From CAVTLG01 sp963802635 (lineage in GTDB: Bacteria > Chloroflexota > Ktedonobacteria > Ktedonobacterales > Ktedonobacteraceae): DNA of 64,000 nucleotides. The position numbers and the translations under genes were made by a program. Location: positions 1,054,001 through 1,118,000 of the forward strand of contig CAWDJJ010000003.1 of NCBI GenBank assembly GCA_963802635.1. Reading direction: 5' to 3'. The notes under the pieces are model-generated. The model saw only the letters and a program-made list of their open reading frames with translations, did no database searches and had not been told where the DNA came from. Positions within the stretch are counted from its first letter, which is position 1; each line of letters begins with the position of its first letter. Of this stretch, positions 18,493 through 28,977 are shown piece after piece.

Positions 18493-19719
18493 CTATCTGC
18501 ACAAGGCACCATTCCTCGCCATCACATAGCACTCTTTGGCGATGGCCCACGCTTCTTCAGCATGAACTACCACAATACGAACGTTTGAGTCAGGGCAGGC
18601 AATGTCATGATCAAGCAATAACGACGCATTTTTTTCTGCGTCTAATACAAGTCCTAAAAAAGCAAAGGCAAGACAAGTTTGCTGGCGTACGAGTGCCGAC
18701 CGCTCACCAATCCCCCCTGTAAACACGAGAGCATCAACCCCACCCAATGCCGCCATTTGTGCACCAATAGCAGCGCGGAGCCGATGGAGAAACATCGAGA
18801 AGGCGAGCGTAGCTTGTTCGTCTCCTGCATCCCTCGCTTGTAAAATGTAGCGCATATCGCTGGAAATACCAGAGATCCCCTTCAAGCCGGATAAATGATT
18901 AAGGATATGTGTGAGTTCTTCAACGCTATAGTACTGTTGCTGCAACAGATAGAGCACCAGTCCTGGATCGATGGAACCTGAGCGGGTCCCCATCATCAAT
19001 CCCTCTAATGGTGTAAATCCCATGGTCGTATCGATACTGTAGCCGTTTTGAATGGCCGCAACAGAACAACCATTACCAAGATGACAGGTGATAAGCCGTA
19101 AAGATGGCAAATCACGTTGCAGGATCTGTGCCGTTCGTTGCGCACTATAGTGATGACTGATGCCGTGAAAACCGTAGCGGCGTAGTCCCTGGGTGAACCA
19201 GGCATAGGGACCAGGATAGACACAGGCCTCTAGCGGCAGGCGGCTATGAAAAGCTGTATCAAAGACTGCCACTTGTGGTGTGTCAGGCAACAGGTGCTCA
19301 ACAATGCTGATGCCTTCCACATTCACAGGATTGTGTAAGGGAGCAAATACAGAGAGCCGCTCAATGGCTTCTTTGACCATCGGGGTAATCAGTGTACTGG
19401 CCTGGTAGTCCTGGCCTCCATGTACGACCCGATGCCCAACGACATCGATGTCTGATAACTGCGCTATCACTTGTGTCGTGCCATGACAAAGTGTGCTAAG
19501 CATAGACTTGATCGCCGCTTGACGTGAGTCAACTGCGAATACTTCCTGGAAACGTTGCCCTCGTGCAATGATGGTAAGCTCAGCCATCCCCGGATGCTTC
19601 GTCCAGTCGATACTTCCTTCCCAAAGCGGCTGGGAAGGAAGCTCGAACAGGTCACTTTCGAGGTCATAGAGACAACTTTTGTGGCTGCTCGACCCCGCAT
19701 TGAGTACCAATATCTTCAT
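18493..19719 (-). CDS. ackA: Acetate kinase
   Basis: 408 residues. It interconverts acetyl phosphate plus ADP with acetate plus ATP. The acetokinase family N-terminus VLNAGSSSHK, the HRVVHGG motif, FDTAFHS, GISHHY, CHLGNGCS and FTGGIGE are all present. It lies 20 bp downstream of the phosphoketolase gene on the same strand; phosphoketolase produces acetyl phosphate, so the pair forms a classical xylulose-5-phosphate to acetate route. This gene appears intact although its partner is disrupted. Confidence 0.95.
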   Translation of the reverse strand: MKILVLNAGSSSHKSCLYDLESDLFELPSQPLWEGSIDWTKHPGMAELTIIARGQRFQEVFAVDSRQAAIKSMLSTLCHGTTQVIAQLSDIDVVGHRVVHGGQDYQASTLITPMVKEAIERLSVFAPLHNPVNVEGISIVEHLLPDTPQVAVFDTAFHSRLPLEACVYPGPYAWFTQGLRRYGFHGISHHYSAQRTAQILQRDLPSLRLITCHLGNGCSVAAIQNGYSIDTTMGFTPLEGLMMGTRSGSIDPGLVLYLLQQQYYSVEELTHILNHLSGLKGISGISSDMRYILQARDAGDEQATLAFSMFLHRLRAAIGAQMAALGGVDALVFTGGIGERSALVRQQTCLAFAFLGLVLDAEKNASLLLDHDIACPDSNVRIVVVHAEEAWAIAKECYVMARNGALCR

Positions 19720-19739
19720 GGTTGTGCCCCACTGCTACG

Positions 19740-21165
19740 CTATGCTCTGCACGAGGCGTCATTCCATTGCCATTGAGTGATCTTGTCAGAGTCCTTGCCA
19801 TGTTGCAGGATAAACTCTCGCTGTTCCTCCAGGACGGCTCGATAATGGCACAGGAGTTTATTCATCTGAACGGCAATACGCTGGTTATGCGCTGAGTTGG
19901 CCGCCAAACGAATAGCCTGCATGATCAGGTGGTAGCGATCTGTCCTGTTACGCACCTGCATGTCAAATGGTGTGGTGGTCGTCCCTTCTTCTCGATATCC
20001 ATTGATGTGAAAACGCTCAACATTGGGGCGTCCAAAGAGCAATTGCCTGATGGCTGAGGGATACCCATGGAAATTGATGATCACGGGACGCTGCTTTGTG
20101 AAGAGTCCCTCAAAGATCTCCAGGTCAACCCCATGTGGATGCTCAGGAGGCGGAGCCAGGGCAAAGAGATCAACCACATTGACGACTCGGACCCGTAATG
20201 CTGGAATCTCCATACGGAGTATGTGTGCCGCGGCCATCACTTCTAACGTTGGATTGTCACCAATACCGACAAGGACAACATCTGGATCAACACCATCATC
20301 TGTACTGGCCCAACTCCAAACAGAGGCTCCGGCACGGCAATGGGCTGCCGCCTCCGCCAGAGAAAGCCACTGGGGGTAAGAGCGTTTCTCGGCAATGATC
20401 AGGTTGATGACATTCTGAGAACGCAGGCACTGATCCATCGTAGAGAGCAAACAGTTGGCATCTGGTGGCAAGTAGATACGAGATACATCTGCTTTTTTGT
20501 TCAACATTGTGTTGATAAATCCTGGATTCTGATGTGAAAAACCATTATGCTCCTGACGCCAGAGGGTGGAGGTTTGCAGATAGTTGAGGGCAGCCACTGG
20601 CGGACGCCAGGGAAGATCCTCGGACATCTTGAGAAACTTGGCGTATTGATCCATCATCGAAGCAATAATGTTGAGAAATGCCTCATACGAGGGAAAGAGA
20701 CCATGACGCCCAGTAAGGAGATAGCCCTGGAGCCACGCCTGGCACAGGTGTTCACTCAGTACCTCCACGACACGTCCCCCATTGGCTCAAACATTCATGT
20801 CCTGGCTTGGTATGGGCCATTGATAGTTGCGCCAAGTCACCTCAAACACAGCTCCAAGCAAATTTGACTCTAATTCATCTGGACAGAACATGCGGAAGGT
20901 CTGTGGATTGCGCACGATCACGTCCTTCAGATAGTGGCCCGTTGGCTCAATATTGCTGGACAGTTTGTTCTTGCAGGGAACCTCATACCGGGCGAGATCA
21001 GGCAAGTCCAATGCCTTGAGCATGTGCCCTCCTAGTGTATGTTTATTGCTTCCCATGCGCCGTCCTTCTCCTGGACAGCATGCCAAAATATCCGGCAGAG
21101 GCCGCCCATCCTCGTCAAAGAGTTCTTCAGGATGATATGAGCGCAGCCAGCTTTCTACCGCCTTT
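19740..21165 (-). pseudogene. Phosphoketolase, middle and C-terminal parts with in-frame TGA
   Basis: After a frameshift near 21165 the phosphoketolase frame continues (SWLRSYHPEELFDEDGRPLP), runs to an in-frame TGA at 20787-20789, then resumes in the same frame (GGRVVEVLSEHLCQAWLQGY, LLTGRHGLFPSYEAF, and the LFALAPPPEHPHG region) to a normal C-terminus at 19740. The TGA falls in a poorly conserved loop, not at a Cys position, so recoding as selenocysteine is unlikely. With the N-terminal piece it totals about 790 residues, the normal family length. Confidence 0.85.
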
Positions 21166-22149
21166 AATGAGGTTCGGATTCGTTTTTAAATCGCCTCCTG
21201 GAACCTGATGGGAGCGGTGAGAACCCTCAATAGTTTTGCCGTGCAACGTTTTGATGCCAGTCCAGCCCTTCGGTGAACGCAGAATGATCATCGGCCATAA
21301 AGGTAGGGCGACTCGTTGGCCTGTTCTAGCAGTGTTTTGAATGTGGCGAATCTGCAAGTAAGAAGCTTCCAATACTTGCGCCAACAACGCATCTCCCTCG
21401 CTTGCCTCGACGATAGATGGATGGTATCCATAGCCGGTGAACAAGCTTCTCAGTTCGTCATCACTCATTGTCCCGTAAATGGTTGAACTACTAATTTTGT
21501 ACCCATTTAAATGGAGAATGGGCAGAACAGCACCTGATTCCGCCGGGTCTATAAATTTGTAGCTATGCCATGCCGCAGCCGTTGGGCCTGTCTCCGCCTC
21601 TCCATCGCCAACAATACAGGCCACAATCAGGTCAGGATTATCCATTGCGGCTCCAAAGGCGGTAGCCAGCGCATAGCCCAGTTCCCCACCTTCATGAATG
21701 GTGCCAGGAATGCCAGGGCAGAGGTGGCTGGGAAAGCCACCCGGCCAGGAGAAACACTTAACGAAATGTTCCAGCCCAGCCTCATCATGAGTGAACTCTG
21801 GATAAAACGGTTGTAAAGAGCCTTCAAGATACAGGTTTGCCAGGTTCGCTGGTGCTCCATGCCCTGGTCCTGTGATCAAAAACATATCCTGGTCGTGCTC
21901 ATTAATGAGACGGTTGAGATGTGCATAGATCATATTAATTCCTGGACAGGTTCCCCAATGACCAAGCAGGCGATCTTTCACATGTTCGATTTTGAGCGGC
22001 TCTTTCAGGAGAACATTACTTTGAAGGTAGATTTGAGCCGCGGCGAGATAATTGGTTGCACGTTGGTAGCGGGTAAGTGCCGCCATCTCCTTTTCCTGGA
22101 GGGTTGAAGATACAGACAACAAAATGTCCTCAGCAATTGAGAATGCCAT
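21127..22149 (-). pseudogene. Phosphoketolase, N-terminal part
   Basis: Thiamine-diphosphate enzyme that cleaves xylulose-5-phosphate or fructose-6-phosphate to acetyl phosphate. LLGHWGTCPGINMIYAHLNR, TGPGHGAPA, HEGGELGYALATAFGAA and GDGEAETGP are strongly family-typical. AAAGGTGAT precedes the ATG at 22149. The frame fails at about 21165: removing one G from AAAGGCGGTAG restores LIKAVESWLRSYHP. The true coding end of this piece is therefore near 21165; the remaining codons to 21127 are out of frame. A sequencing indel in a short G run or a real inactivation are both possible. Confidence 0.85.
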
Positions 22150-22186
22150 AAAGTATCACCTTTCTCTGCAAGTTTGAGCATAATTA

Positions 22187-22269
22187 ATACCCATAGGCAT
22201 TCAGAAACGCAACTCTCGTTGCTAGAAATGTGCTCTGGCACATTTCTCATCTGAATGCAAGGCAATATA
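22187..22269 (+). repeat. Dispersed structured repeat, copy 2
   Basis: The most complete copy: GCATTCAGA at the left pairs with TCTGAATGC at the right, enclosing GCAAC-TCTC-GTTGC and AGAAATGTGC-TCTG-GCACATTTCT. Flanks are ATACCCATAG and AAGGCAATATA, shared with the other copies. It lies 38 bp upstream of the phosphoketolase start. Confidence 0.8.
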
Positions 22270-22270
22270 A

Positions 22271-22374
22271 GAGCTTGTCCGAAAACCTATGATAGAATGA
22301 AAGCCAAAACGAGTGGAGGAGAAAGAAACATGCCAAGAACGCGCCTATGGGAAGTCAGCGACGAGTTGTGGGCC
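22271..22374 (+). pseudogene. Possible transposase start remnant (IS5-like)
   Basis: GAGCTTGTCCGAAAACC resembles an insertion-sequence left end, and the following ATG (22330) with GGAGGAGAAAG upstream begins MPRTRLWEVSDELW, like the first residues of IS5-group transposases. The similarity stops there, so at most an end fragment of an insertion sequence is left. The remainder to 22569 shows nothing recognisable. Confidence 0.35.
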
Positions 22375-22569
22375 TTCACCTATGATCTCATGATCTCCCT
22401 GGCGACCTCTACATCTGTCTATTTTTCACCCGTCGTGGATAGTGTCAAGTCACATCAACCTGTTCTCAGTATAAAGCCTTACTTGAGCAAAAAATGTCTA
22501 TCTATGATGGAAATATTGGAGTTAAGCTGCTGATATTTTGGCAATTCCTCTAACATCCCCTAAGCTGCT

Positions 22570-23199
22570 GTGCTTATAATTTCGATATTAACTCAATTAT
22601 TACATATTTATATTCATTATTATCAATTGACTAATATATCATCTATATGGTATACTTCCGATATAATAATCGGGTGGGAGGGTTTGGTGGTATGGAAAAT
22701 ACCATCTACTACGATCATACAAACAGGTTTGGCAGGTTTACTACCACTGATCACGTTGACAGAGGATGGGAAGCAGCCTGAAGCGTTAGACGCGATGATA
22801 AAGCGTCTCATTTTAATTCAGGATAAAGAGTTATTGGCGATTGCACATACTATTGCTGGACTTGTATTAAAGAGCGCGGATGATCAGGAAATGCTAAAAA
22901 GGAGATTTGCGATGTCTGATGATATATTGCAACAATCCTGGGTTTACCAGGAAATCAAGCATAAAGGAGTTGTAGAGGGGCGTGCAGAGGGACAAGAGAA
23001 AGAACACCAAATGTGGTTGGAGTCGCAGCGTGAGACGTTTGTAAATGCAGTGAAGGCCCGTTTTCCAGATCTCCTGTCTCTTGCCTTGCAAAAAGCTCAT
23101 GCGATCAATGATCCACTCGTACTACAAAACATCATGGTCAAGCTTTTCGCCGTACAGTCTCTTGAAGAGGCAAAAGAGATACTGAATGCTACTGCATAA
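22570..23199 (+). pseudogene. C-terminal part of an Rpn-like PD-(D/E)XK nuclease/putative transposase
   Basis: From about residue 43 (IPSTTIIQTGLAGLLPLITLTEDGK) the sequence matches the C-terminal half of Rpn/PDDEXK-type proteins common in Cyanobacteria and Chloroflexota. It includes the EIKHKGVVEGRAEGQEKE charged helix and a final helical segment with LPDLL-like spacing. The catalytic N-terminal nuclease half is missing, and the upstream 42 residues are AT-rich and not protein-like. No clear ribosome binding site is seen. It is probably a truncated, non-functional copy. Confidence 0.6.
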
Positions 23200-23247
23200 G
23201 CAGAAGTCAAGCAGGTCTGGCAGAAAGTTGGGGCGTAAGATTTCTAC

Positions 23248-24972
23248 TTACGCCCGCTTTAAAGCTTGTGGCTCGCGTACAGGTTGCGATTGGGGTTCAT
23301 TAACTGGTTTCGGCGTTCTATTTGTACTTCTCAGCTTTCCTGTGACATACAGAAAAAACGTGAGCATCAGTGCTGACTCAACAATATAGACGAGCACAAA
23401 TGCCGATAAGGGGTAAGAACCTATCATAATCACGCCATTTTGCAGGTATGGGCCAACCGGATTTGGCAGTAATTGGAGCAGGAATGAGCCATTCCAGATA
23501 GCATGCTGCAATACCGCATACGCTCCACATCCCAGACCCAACAGAATATGTCTCCGCGCAGATTTTTTATGTGTCAGGAAGTACCAGCCAAGCGCCACCA
23601 TACCAGCCCCAAAACCATGTAACAATCCCGCGCTACTACGCTCAAGCGCAACATCCAGCCAGTTATGGTAGCCCTGACTGATATACCCAGAAGTTTCGAT
23701 AAGGTCAAAGCCGATACCACAAGACATACCCAGCACAAATGCTTCTGCTGCGCTATTGATACGTCCAATCAGCACAATCACCGCTAATGGCTTGACACCC
23801 TCTTCGACGAGTGGCGCAATGATCGAAATAACCAGGAGCATGTAGAGAATCAAGCGCGGATCATGAGGCGTCGGCATGTCAGGATTATTCAGTACTGCAC
23901 CATTGATATGCAACTCCAAACTCACCAGTAAGGTCAAGACCAGTTCAAAGATGGACGCGAAAAGAATTGCTGCCGTCGCGCCACTGAGAATAGCTATCGT
24001 AAAACGCCGCCAGGTAGTGGGCCATGGCGCGTCGTGCGGATAATGCAAACGGCGTACAGCTAGCGCAAATACAGTAAAAGCCGGAAGAATACCAGCCAGA
24101 GCAATGAAGAAGATCGTTAAAGGCTCATTGGTAGAAACCTGAGCATTATTGCGGAAGACAAATCCAACGATGATCAACACAACATAGAGACCTAAAAAGA
24201 TCCAGAATCTCGGCAGCTTGAGCTGCGCAGATGGCCTATTTTTAAAAAATACCGCCATGATGCTATGGTATAAGCCAAACCCACCACCCACAATACCCGC
24301 CAGAGCCAGCGCCGTCAGCAAAACAACGGCACTAAAATTCTGGCTTGCACTTGTTCTGCTCGCCGTGGTCGGGAGTATGGTAGCGAAAAAGAGCACGAAG
24401 AAAAGGCTAACAAAGCCGCCCAGGAAAACCAGGCCAGATCCAACCAACGCAGTAATGGCTACTCCTAGTAAATATCCATCCCGCCTCGGCTGTTGAGGGT
24501 TCTGATAATAGGGATAATAGTATGGCATATAATAATTGCCAGCATAGGGCGCGCCATACTGCGCAGTATGGTTATAGCCTTGCGGATAATACCCAGCATA
24601 TTGTCCATATTGAGGAGCCATAGCATAGGGAGGATATGACTGTCCATGCACTGGCACTGGTTGCTGATAAAACTGCTGCCCCTGTCCATAACCGTAAGGT
24701 TGTTGCGAAGGTACTGGAGGTCGAAATGGTGGGTATCCTCCCTGGCCGTTGTAAGGTGGTTGTCCCGGTTGTGGATAAGCAGGGTACGGGTAAGCGCCTG
24801 GATGCGGCATAAGTGGTCCCGAAACATGTTCACGATAGCTAGGTTCGATTGTCTGCTCCACACGTGGCGGGTTACTATCCTCAGGCGTTCTGCTATCAGG
24901 AAGCGGCCTGGTTGGTACAGGTGGTTGCTGCTTATCGGGATCTGGCACAGGCTCTATATATTCGAAACCCAC
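23248..24972 (-). CDS. PrsW-type intramembrane metalloprotease with Pro/Gln/Tyr-rich N-terminus
   Basis: 574 residues from GTG 24972 (AGAAGG upstream). The first 165 residues are a low-complexity Pro, Gln, Tyr and Gly tail, cytosolic if PrsW topology holds. About ten membrane segments follow. PLVEEGVKPLAV carries the EE pair of PrsW proteases, SAAEAFVLGMSCGIGFDLIE the next motif, and AGLLHGFGAGMVALG and LQHAIWN supply the conserved His residues. PrsW cleaves an anti-sigma factor in Bacillus; no sigma/anti-sigma pair is adjacent here, so the substrate is unknown. Confidence 0.85.
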   Translation of the reverse strand: MGFEYIEPVPDPDKQQPPVPTRPLPDSRTPEDSNPPRVEQTIEPSYREHVSGPLMPHPGAYPYPAYPQPGQPPYNGQGGYPPFRPPVPSQQPYGYGQGQQFYQQPVPVHGQSYPPYAMAPQYGQYAGYYPQGYNHTAQYGAPYAGNYYMPYYYPYYQNPQQPRRDGYLLGVAITALVGSGLVFLGGFVSLFFVLFFATILPTTASRTSASQNFSAVVLLTALALAGIVGGGFGLYHSIMAVFFKNRPSAQLKLPRFWIFLGLYVVLIIVGFVFRNNAQVSTNEPLTIFFIALAGILPAFTVFALAVRRLHYPHDAPWPTTWRRFTIAILSGATAAILFASIFELVLTLLVSLELHINGAVLNNPDMPTPHDPRLILYMLLVISIIAPLVEEGVKPLAVIVLIGRINSAAEAFVLGMSCGIGFDLIETSGYISQGYHNWLDVALERSSAGLLHGFGAGMVALGWYFLTHKKSARRHILLGLGCGAYAVLQHAIWNGSFLLQLLPNPVGPYLQNGVIMIGSYPLSAFVLVYIVESALMLTFFLYVTGKLRSTNRTPKPVNEPQSQPVREPQALKRA

Positions 24973-25133
24973 AATGTTAAAACCTTCTTTTTTTTAAAGC
25001 AATCAATTTACTAACTCTAGTGGTTATACGAGTAGGCTTAGGCTAAGGTTAGGATCTTCCTACAGGATAACGACAACGAGATGCATTGTCAATGTCATGA
25101 ACAACACAGGGTGAGCGTCATGTTTTTGCATTC

Positions 25134-25274
25134 GGGTAGGGGCGGCGCTTGCCTCCGCCCCACAGAGCGTCCCAGGCACATCCGGGGCGCACGCGAGGTG
25201 CGCCCCTACCCGTTTGCTTCTGCCTCTGCTCAACCGGTCAGGTGCTCCAGCGCAAAAAAACGACGGACACCCAA
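25134..25274 (+). repeat. Dispersed GC-rich inverted-repeat element, copy 1
   Basis: GGGTAGGGGCG at 25134 is the reverse complement of CGCCCCTACCC ending at 25211, with GC-rich sequence between. A further 60 bp (GTTTGCTTCTGCCTC to GACGGACACCC) is shared with the copy at 52351. The rest of the 24973-25375 gap shows no gene. Confidence 0.7.
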
Positions 25275-25375
25275 CAACACGCACGTAAAACATAGTTGTA
25301 TAACACGAAAAGGAAAGGAGGATATGCTTTTGACACATACCCTCTCTTTTTGCCAAAGACAATGATTGAGTTCTA

Positions 25376-27604
25376 TTACACTTTCATCTCAAATACTTCA
25401 ACCGTACCTGGACCTAGCCTATCTTCAAGTCTGGCATGTAACTCAGGGGAATAGTGCATAGTATTGTCGCCAGGTGACAGGCGCACCTGCCATTCGCCAT
25501 TGGCAACCACAATCTCGAAGTGATCACGTCCTGGCCGCTCATTAAGATAGCGCTGGATATCTTGTAACTTCATAATATCATCGGAGACGGCTCGCTCATC
25601 GCTGCCCGTGAGTTGCAGCTTCAACCAGACTTGATAAGATTTGCGGTTCATTTCCTCTTCGACGGCATGCAGTTTTTGCGCACTATTGCAGAGAATACCA
25701 GGCTCGTCACGGTACACATGCACCTCACCACGCACAATCACCACCGAGTCCTCCACCCATAAGTCAGCGGTCTCTTCATAGGTACGCGGGAAGACCGTCA
25801 CACTCATGGTTCCATTGATATCCTCCAATTGCACCACACACATGGTATCGCCTTTCTTCGTGGTGATGCGCCGTGCCTCCTTGATCGCACCACATAAGAC
25901 GACCTTCTGCTTATCCAGCTCTTCGGTAATCTCAGTACTGGTATGAGTGACTTTATCCTTGATCAGTTCGGTCAGATACGATAATGGGTGATTGGAGATA
26001 TAGACCCCGATCAACTCTTTTTCCCACTCCAGCAAGTCTTTGCGCGAGATTTCTTTCGCATGCTGGTCCAGCGCAAAATCCAAAGAGGAACTGGTTTCTA
26101 ACATTTTCTCGAACAGGCTAACCATACCACTTTCTTTGGCTGCACGCTCATTTTTGCCAAACTGCATCGCACGCTCAACCGAGGCGAGCAACTGGTGCCG
26201 TTTGCCTGTCCCAACGAGAGAGTCCATCGCGCCTGCTTTTATCAGTGTCTCAATAGCTCCTTTGCCCACAAATTTGGGATCGACACGCGTACAGAAGTCG
26301 GCCAACGATTTAAAGGGTCCTCCTTCACTCCTGACCTGGGTGATCTCATTGATCGGGCCTTCACCAATGCCCTTGATCGCCAGCAAACCAAAGCGTACCC
26401 CTTTATTCTCAACGGTGAAACCTCGGTCGCTCCTATTGACATCTGGTCCCAGGACCTCCACGTTCATGCGTTTACACTCGGCAATGGCATTGGCGATCTT
26501 CTTGGCGTCGGCGGCCTCGGTCGTCATCGTCGCAGCCATAAACTCAGCCGTGTAGTTTCCTTTGAGATACGCGGTATAGAAGGCAACCACTGCATAGCTG
26601 GCCGCGTGCGCCTTGTTAAAACCATAGCCTCCGAACGGCATCACCAGGGTAAAGAGTTCCTCGGCAACCTCCTGCTTCACGCCATTGTTCACACAGCCCT
26701 TGACAAAGTCACCTTTGTACGCCTCGACCTCGTCCATCTTCTTTTTACTGAGCGCTTTACGGAACTTGTTGACCTTGCCCCAGGAAAAGCCCGCCAAATT
26801 CACGCCGATGAAGAGCACCTGATCCTGGTACACAATAATGCCATACGATTCGGCCAACCACTCCGAGAGGCGTGGGTCCAGGTACGTGACTTTCTTTTTG
26901 CCATGTTTGGCGGCAATGAAGTCGGGAATACTATCCATAGGACCAGGACGATACAGGGCAATCATCGCCATCACATCTTCGACCCGCGTTGGTTTGAGTT
27001 GTTTGATATACTCACGCATCTTGGGACCTTCCAACTGGAAGACGCCCGTCGTTTCCCCGCTGGCAAGCAACTCAAATGCTTTACGGCGCTTCTCATTCTG
27101 CACCTCATCTCCCTCAACCTCGTCAAGCGGCACTTTCTCCAGGATGACTTCTTCCCCACGCGATAGCTTGATATACTTGAGCGTATTATCCAGAATGGTC
27201 AGGTTGGAGAGACCCAGAAAGTCAAATTTGATTAGACCCAGTTCTTCGAGGTGCATTTGTTCATATTGCGTAATACGTCCCTTGCTGGGATCTTTGGGGT
27301 CACGTAACTGTAATGGGACAAAATGCTCAAGGGCCTCGTTGGCAACGATCACGCCTGCCGCGTGTACGCCGGTCGTCCGCACTGAACCTTCCAATTTCAG
27401 AGCCTGATCCAACAGTTCCCGCGCCTGCGTACTTTCATTGTACAGGGCATTGAGTTCTTTGACGGTATCGAGTGATCCTTGCAAGGTCACTTTCGGACCC
27501 GTGGGGATGAGGCGTGTGATGCGGTCTCCGATGTCCTGCACTCCCATCACCCGCGCGACATCTTTGACCGCCGCCTTGGCTGCCATCGTGTTAAATGTCA
27601 CCAT
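25376..27604 (-). CDS. dnaE: DNA polymerase III alpha subunit, C-terminal part (frameshifted gene)
   Basis: About 742 residues covering part of the palm, fingers, tandem HhH, OB-fold and C-terminal regions. It includes GVFQLEGPKMREYIKQLKP, IALYRPGPMDSIPDFI, YGIIVYQDQVL, NKAHAASYAVVAFYTAYLK and GIKGIGEGP, all DnaE hallmarks. The first in-frame Met is artificial: the reading really continues upstream as YGNDCVAQMVTFNTM, in a frame offset by one base from the N-terminal part. Together the pieces make about 1170 residues, normal for DnaE. Replicative polymerase is normally essential, so a base error or a second dnaE copy should be considered. Confidence 0.9.
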   Translation of the reverse strand: MVTFNTMAAKAAVKDVARVMGVQDIGDRITRLIPTGPKVTLQGSLDTVKELNALYNESTQARELLDQALKLEGSVRTTGVHAAGVIVANEALEHFVPLQLRDPKDPSKGRITQYEQMHLEELGLIKFDFLGLSNLTILDNTLKYIKLSRGEEVILEKVPLDEVEGDEVQNEKRRKAFELLASGETTGVFQLEGPKMREYIKQLKPTRVEDVMAMIALYRPGPMDSIPDFIAAKHGKKKVTYLDPRLSEWLAESYGIIVYQDQVLFIGVNLAGFSWGKVNKFRKALSKKKMDEVEAYKGDFVKGCVNNGVKQEVAEELFTLVMPFGGYGFNKAHAASYAVVAFYTAYLKGNYTAEFMAATMTTEAADAKKIANAIAECKRMNVEVLGPDVNRSDRGFTVENKGVRFGLLAIKGIGEGPINEITQVRSEGGPFKSLADFCTRVDPKFVGKGAIETLIKAGAMDSLVGTGKRHQLLASVERAMQFGKNERAAKESGMVSLFEKMLETSSSLDFALDQHAKEISRKDLLEWEKELIGVYISNHPLSYLTELIKDKVTHTSTEITEELDKQKVVLCGAIKEARRITTKKGDTMCVVQLEDINGTMSVTVFPRTYEETADLWVEDSVVIVRGEVHVYRDEPGILCNSAQKLHAVEEEMNRKSYQVWLKLQLTGSDERAVSDDIMKLQDIQRYLNERPGRDHFEIVVANGEWQVRLSPGDNTMHYSPELHARLEDRLGPGTVEVFEMKV

Positions 27605-27617
27605 CTGTGCGACACAA

Positions 27618-28895
27618 TCATTGCCATATTTGCTGCGCGACGTATTCGATCACCTCTTCACGCCGATCATCAGGGAAATCCATGTCAATATCCGGCATAT
27701 CGGCGCGTTCGGTGTTAAAAAAGCGTTCAAACGGCAATTGATAGCGCAAAGGATCAACGTTCGTAATACCAAGCGAGTATGCCAGGATACTGCCAGCGGC
27801 TGAACCCCTGGCTGAGCAGCGTATATCATGGGAACGGGCATAGTTCACAAAGTCCCACTCGATCAGGAAATACGGCACAAAGCCCTTTTGCGCGATCATA
27901 TTGAATTCATAGTCGAGCTGTTTGACTGCTCGCTCAGTCACTTCGCCAAAGCGCTCTTGCAGACCTTGCATACATAGCGCGTGTAAATAGTCATCTGCGC
28001 TGTTGTACCCACCAGGGACCGGATAGTTGGGCAACTGCGCTTTATATGCCAGTGGATCAACGCTGCACTGCTCCGCGATGCGTACACTATTCGCCAGAGC
28101 GTCAGGCAACTCGGGGAAGAGCAGCGCCATCTCTTGCGGACTTTTCAAATAATACTCGTGGCTATCAAAGCGCATACGCTTTGGAGTATCAAGCTGTTTG
28201 CCAGTCTGGACGCAGAGCAATACATCGTGCGAGCTATGGTCATCCGCCTCGATGTAATGCAAATCGTTTGTTGCCACTAGTGGTATCTGTTTCTCCTTAT
28301 GCATACGATAGAGCAATTGATTGAGCTGTGCCTGAGGAGAAGGCTGCCCATCGTCAAAGATACCATGATGTTCCTGAATTTCGAGATAAAAGTTCTCAGG
28401 CCCAAATACATCCCGATACCAGTCGGCCATTTTGTAAGCCTCGTCCACTTTTTCCTTCAACAGTGTTTTTGGGATCTCACCGGAAAGGCACGACGAGGTT
28501 ACAATTAAGCCTTCTGCATACTTTGCCAGGACTTTTTTATCGATACGCGGTCGGAGATGCCAGCCCTCAGTATGAGCAATCGTGGTCAACTTTAGCAGAT
28601 TATAGTAACCAGTATTATTTTTTGCCAGCAACAGCAAGTGGTGATAGTCATCACTGAAGCGTTTCGAGTGATCGTACATATCCTCGGTCAAATAAGCTTC
28701 AATGCCAATAATGGGATTAATACCACCCGCTTTACACGCCTTGTAAAATTCAATGACACCATACATGGCACCATGATCAGTGATAGCCAGATGCTGCATA
28801 CCGTGAGCTTTCGCCTGCTGCACAATTTTTTTGATGCGGCTAAAGCCGTCCAGGAGCGAATATTCAGTATGCACATGAAGATGAGCAAAATCCAT
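27618..28895 (-). CDS. dnaE: DNA polymerase III alpha subunit, N-terminal part (frameshifted gene)
   Basis: 425 residues from ATG 28895 (GGAGG 9 bp upstream). The PHP domain starts FAHLHVHTEYSLLDG and continues with AITDHGAMYG. SARGSAAGSILAYSLGI and PDIDMDFPDDRREEVIEYV are the palm motifs that precede the catalytic aspartates. The frame ends at 27618 after QQIWQ because one A appears to be missing from CAGCAAATATGG; adding it gives QQKYGNDCVAQM, the family sequence. There is no intein-like boundary. Confidence 0.9.
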   Translation of the reverse strand: MDFAHLHVHTEYSLLDGFSRIKKIVQQAKAHGMQHLAITDHGAMYGVIEFYKACKAGGINPIIGIEAYLTEDMYDHSKRFSDDYHHLLLLAKNNTGYYNLLKLTTIAHTEGWHLRPRIDKKVLAKYAEGLIVTSSCLSGEIPKTLLKEKVDEAYKMADWYRDVFGPENFYLEIQEHHGIFDDGQPSPQAQLNQLLYRMHKEKQIPLVATNDLHYIEADDHSSHDVLLCVQTGKQLDTPKRMRFDSHEYYLKSPQEMALLFPELPDALANSVRIAEQCSVDPLAYKAQLPNYPVPGGYNSADDYLHALCMQGLQERFGEVTERAVKQLDYEFNMIAQKGFVPYFLIEWDFVNYARSHDIRCSARGSAAGSILAYSLGITNVDPLRYQLPFERFFNTERADMPDIDMDFPDDRREEVIEYVAQQIWQ

Positions 28896-28977
28896 CTTAA
28901 TAATCCTCCGCCTACGCTGTAAACACTTCTTTAAGAATATGGTACACACGTTCTATTTGTCAATATGTATTGTGTCT

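Noticed and set aside
20787..20789. In-frame TGA of phosphoketolase as selenocysteine
   Set aside because: The position is a variable loop with no Cys in the family, and the gene also has a frameshift, so inactivation or error is simpler.
26195..27166. 323-codon plus-strand frame inside dnaE
   Set aside because: The opposite strand encodes conserved DnaE motifs throughout; this frame has none.
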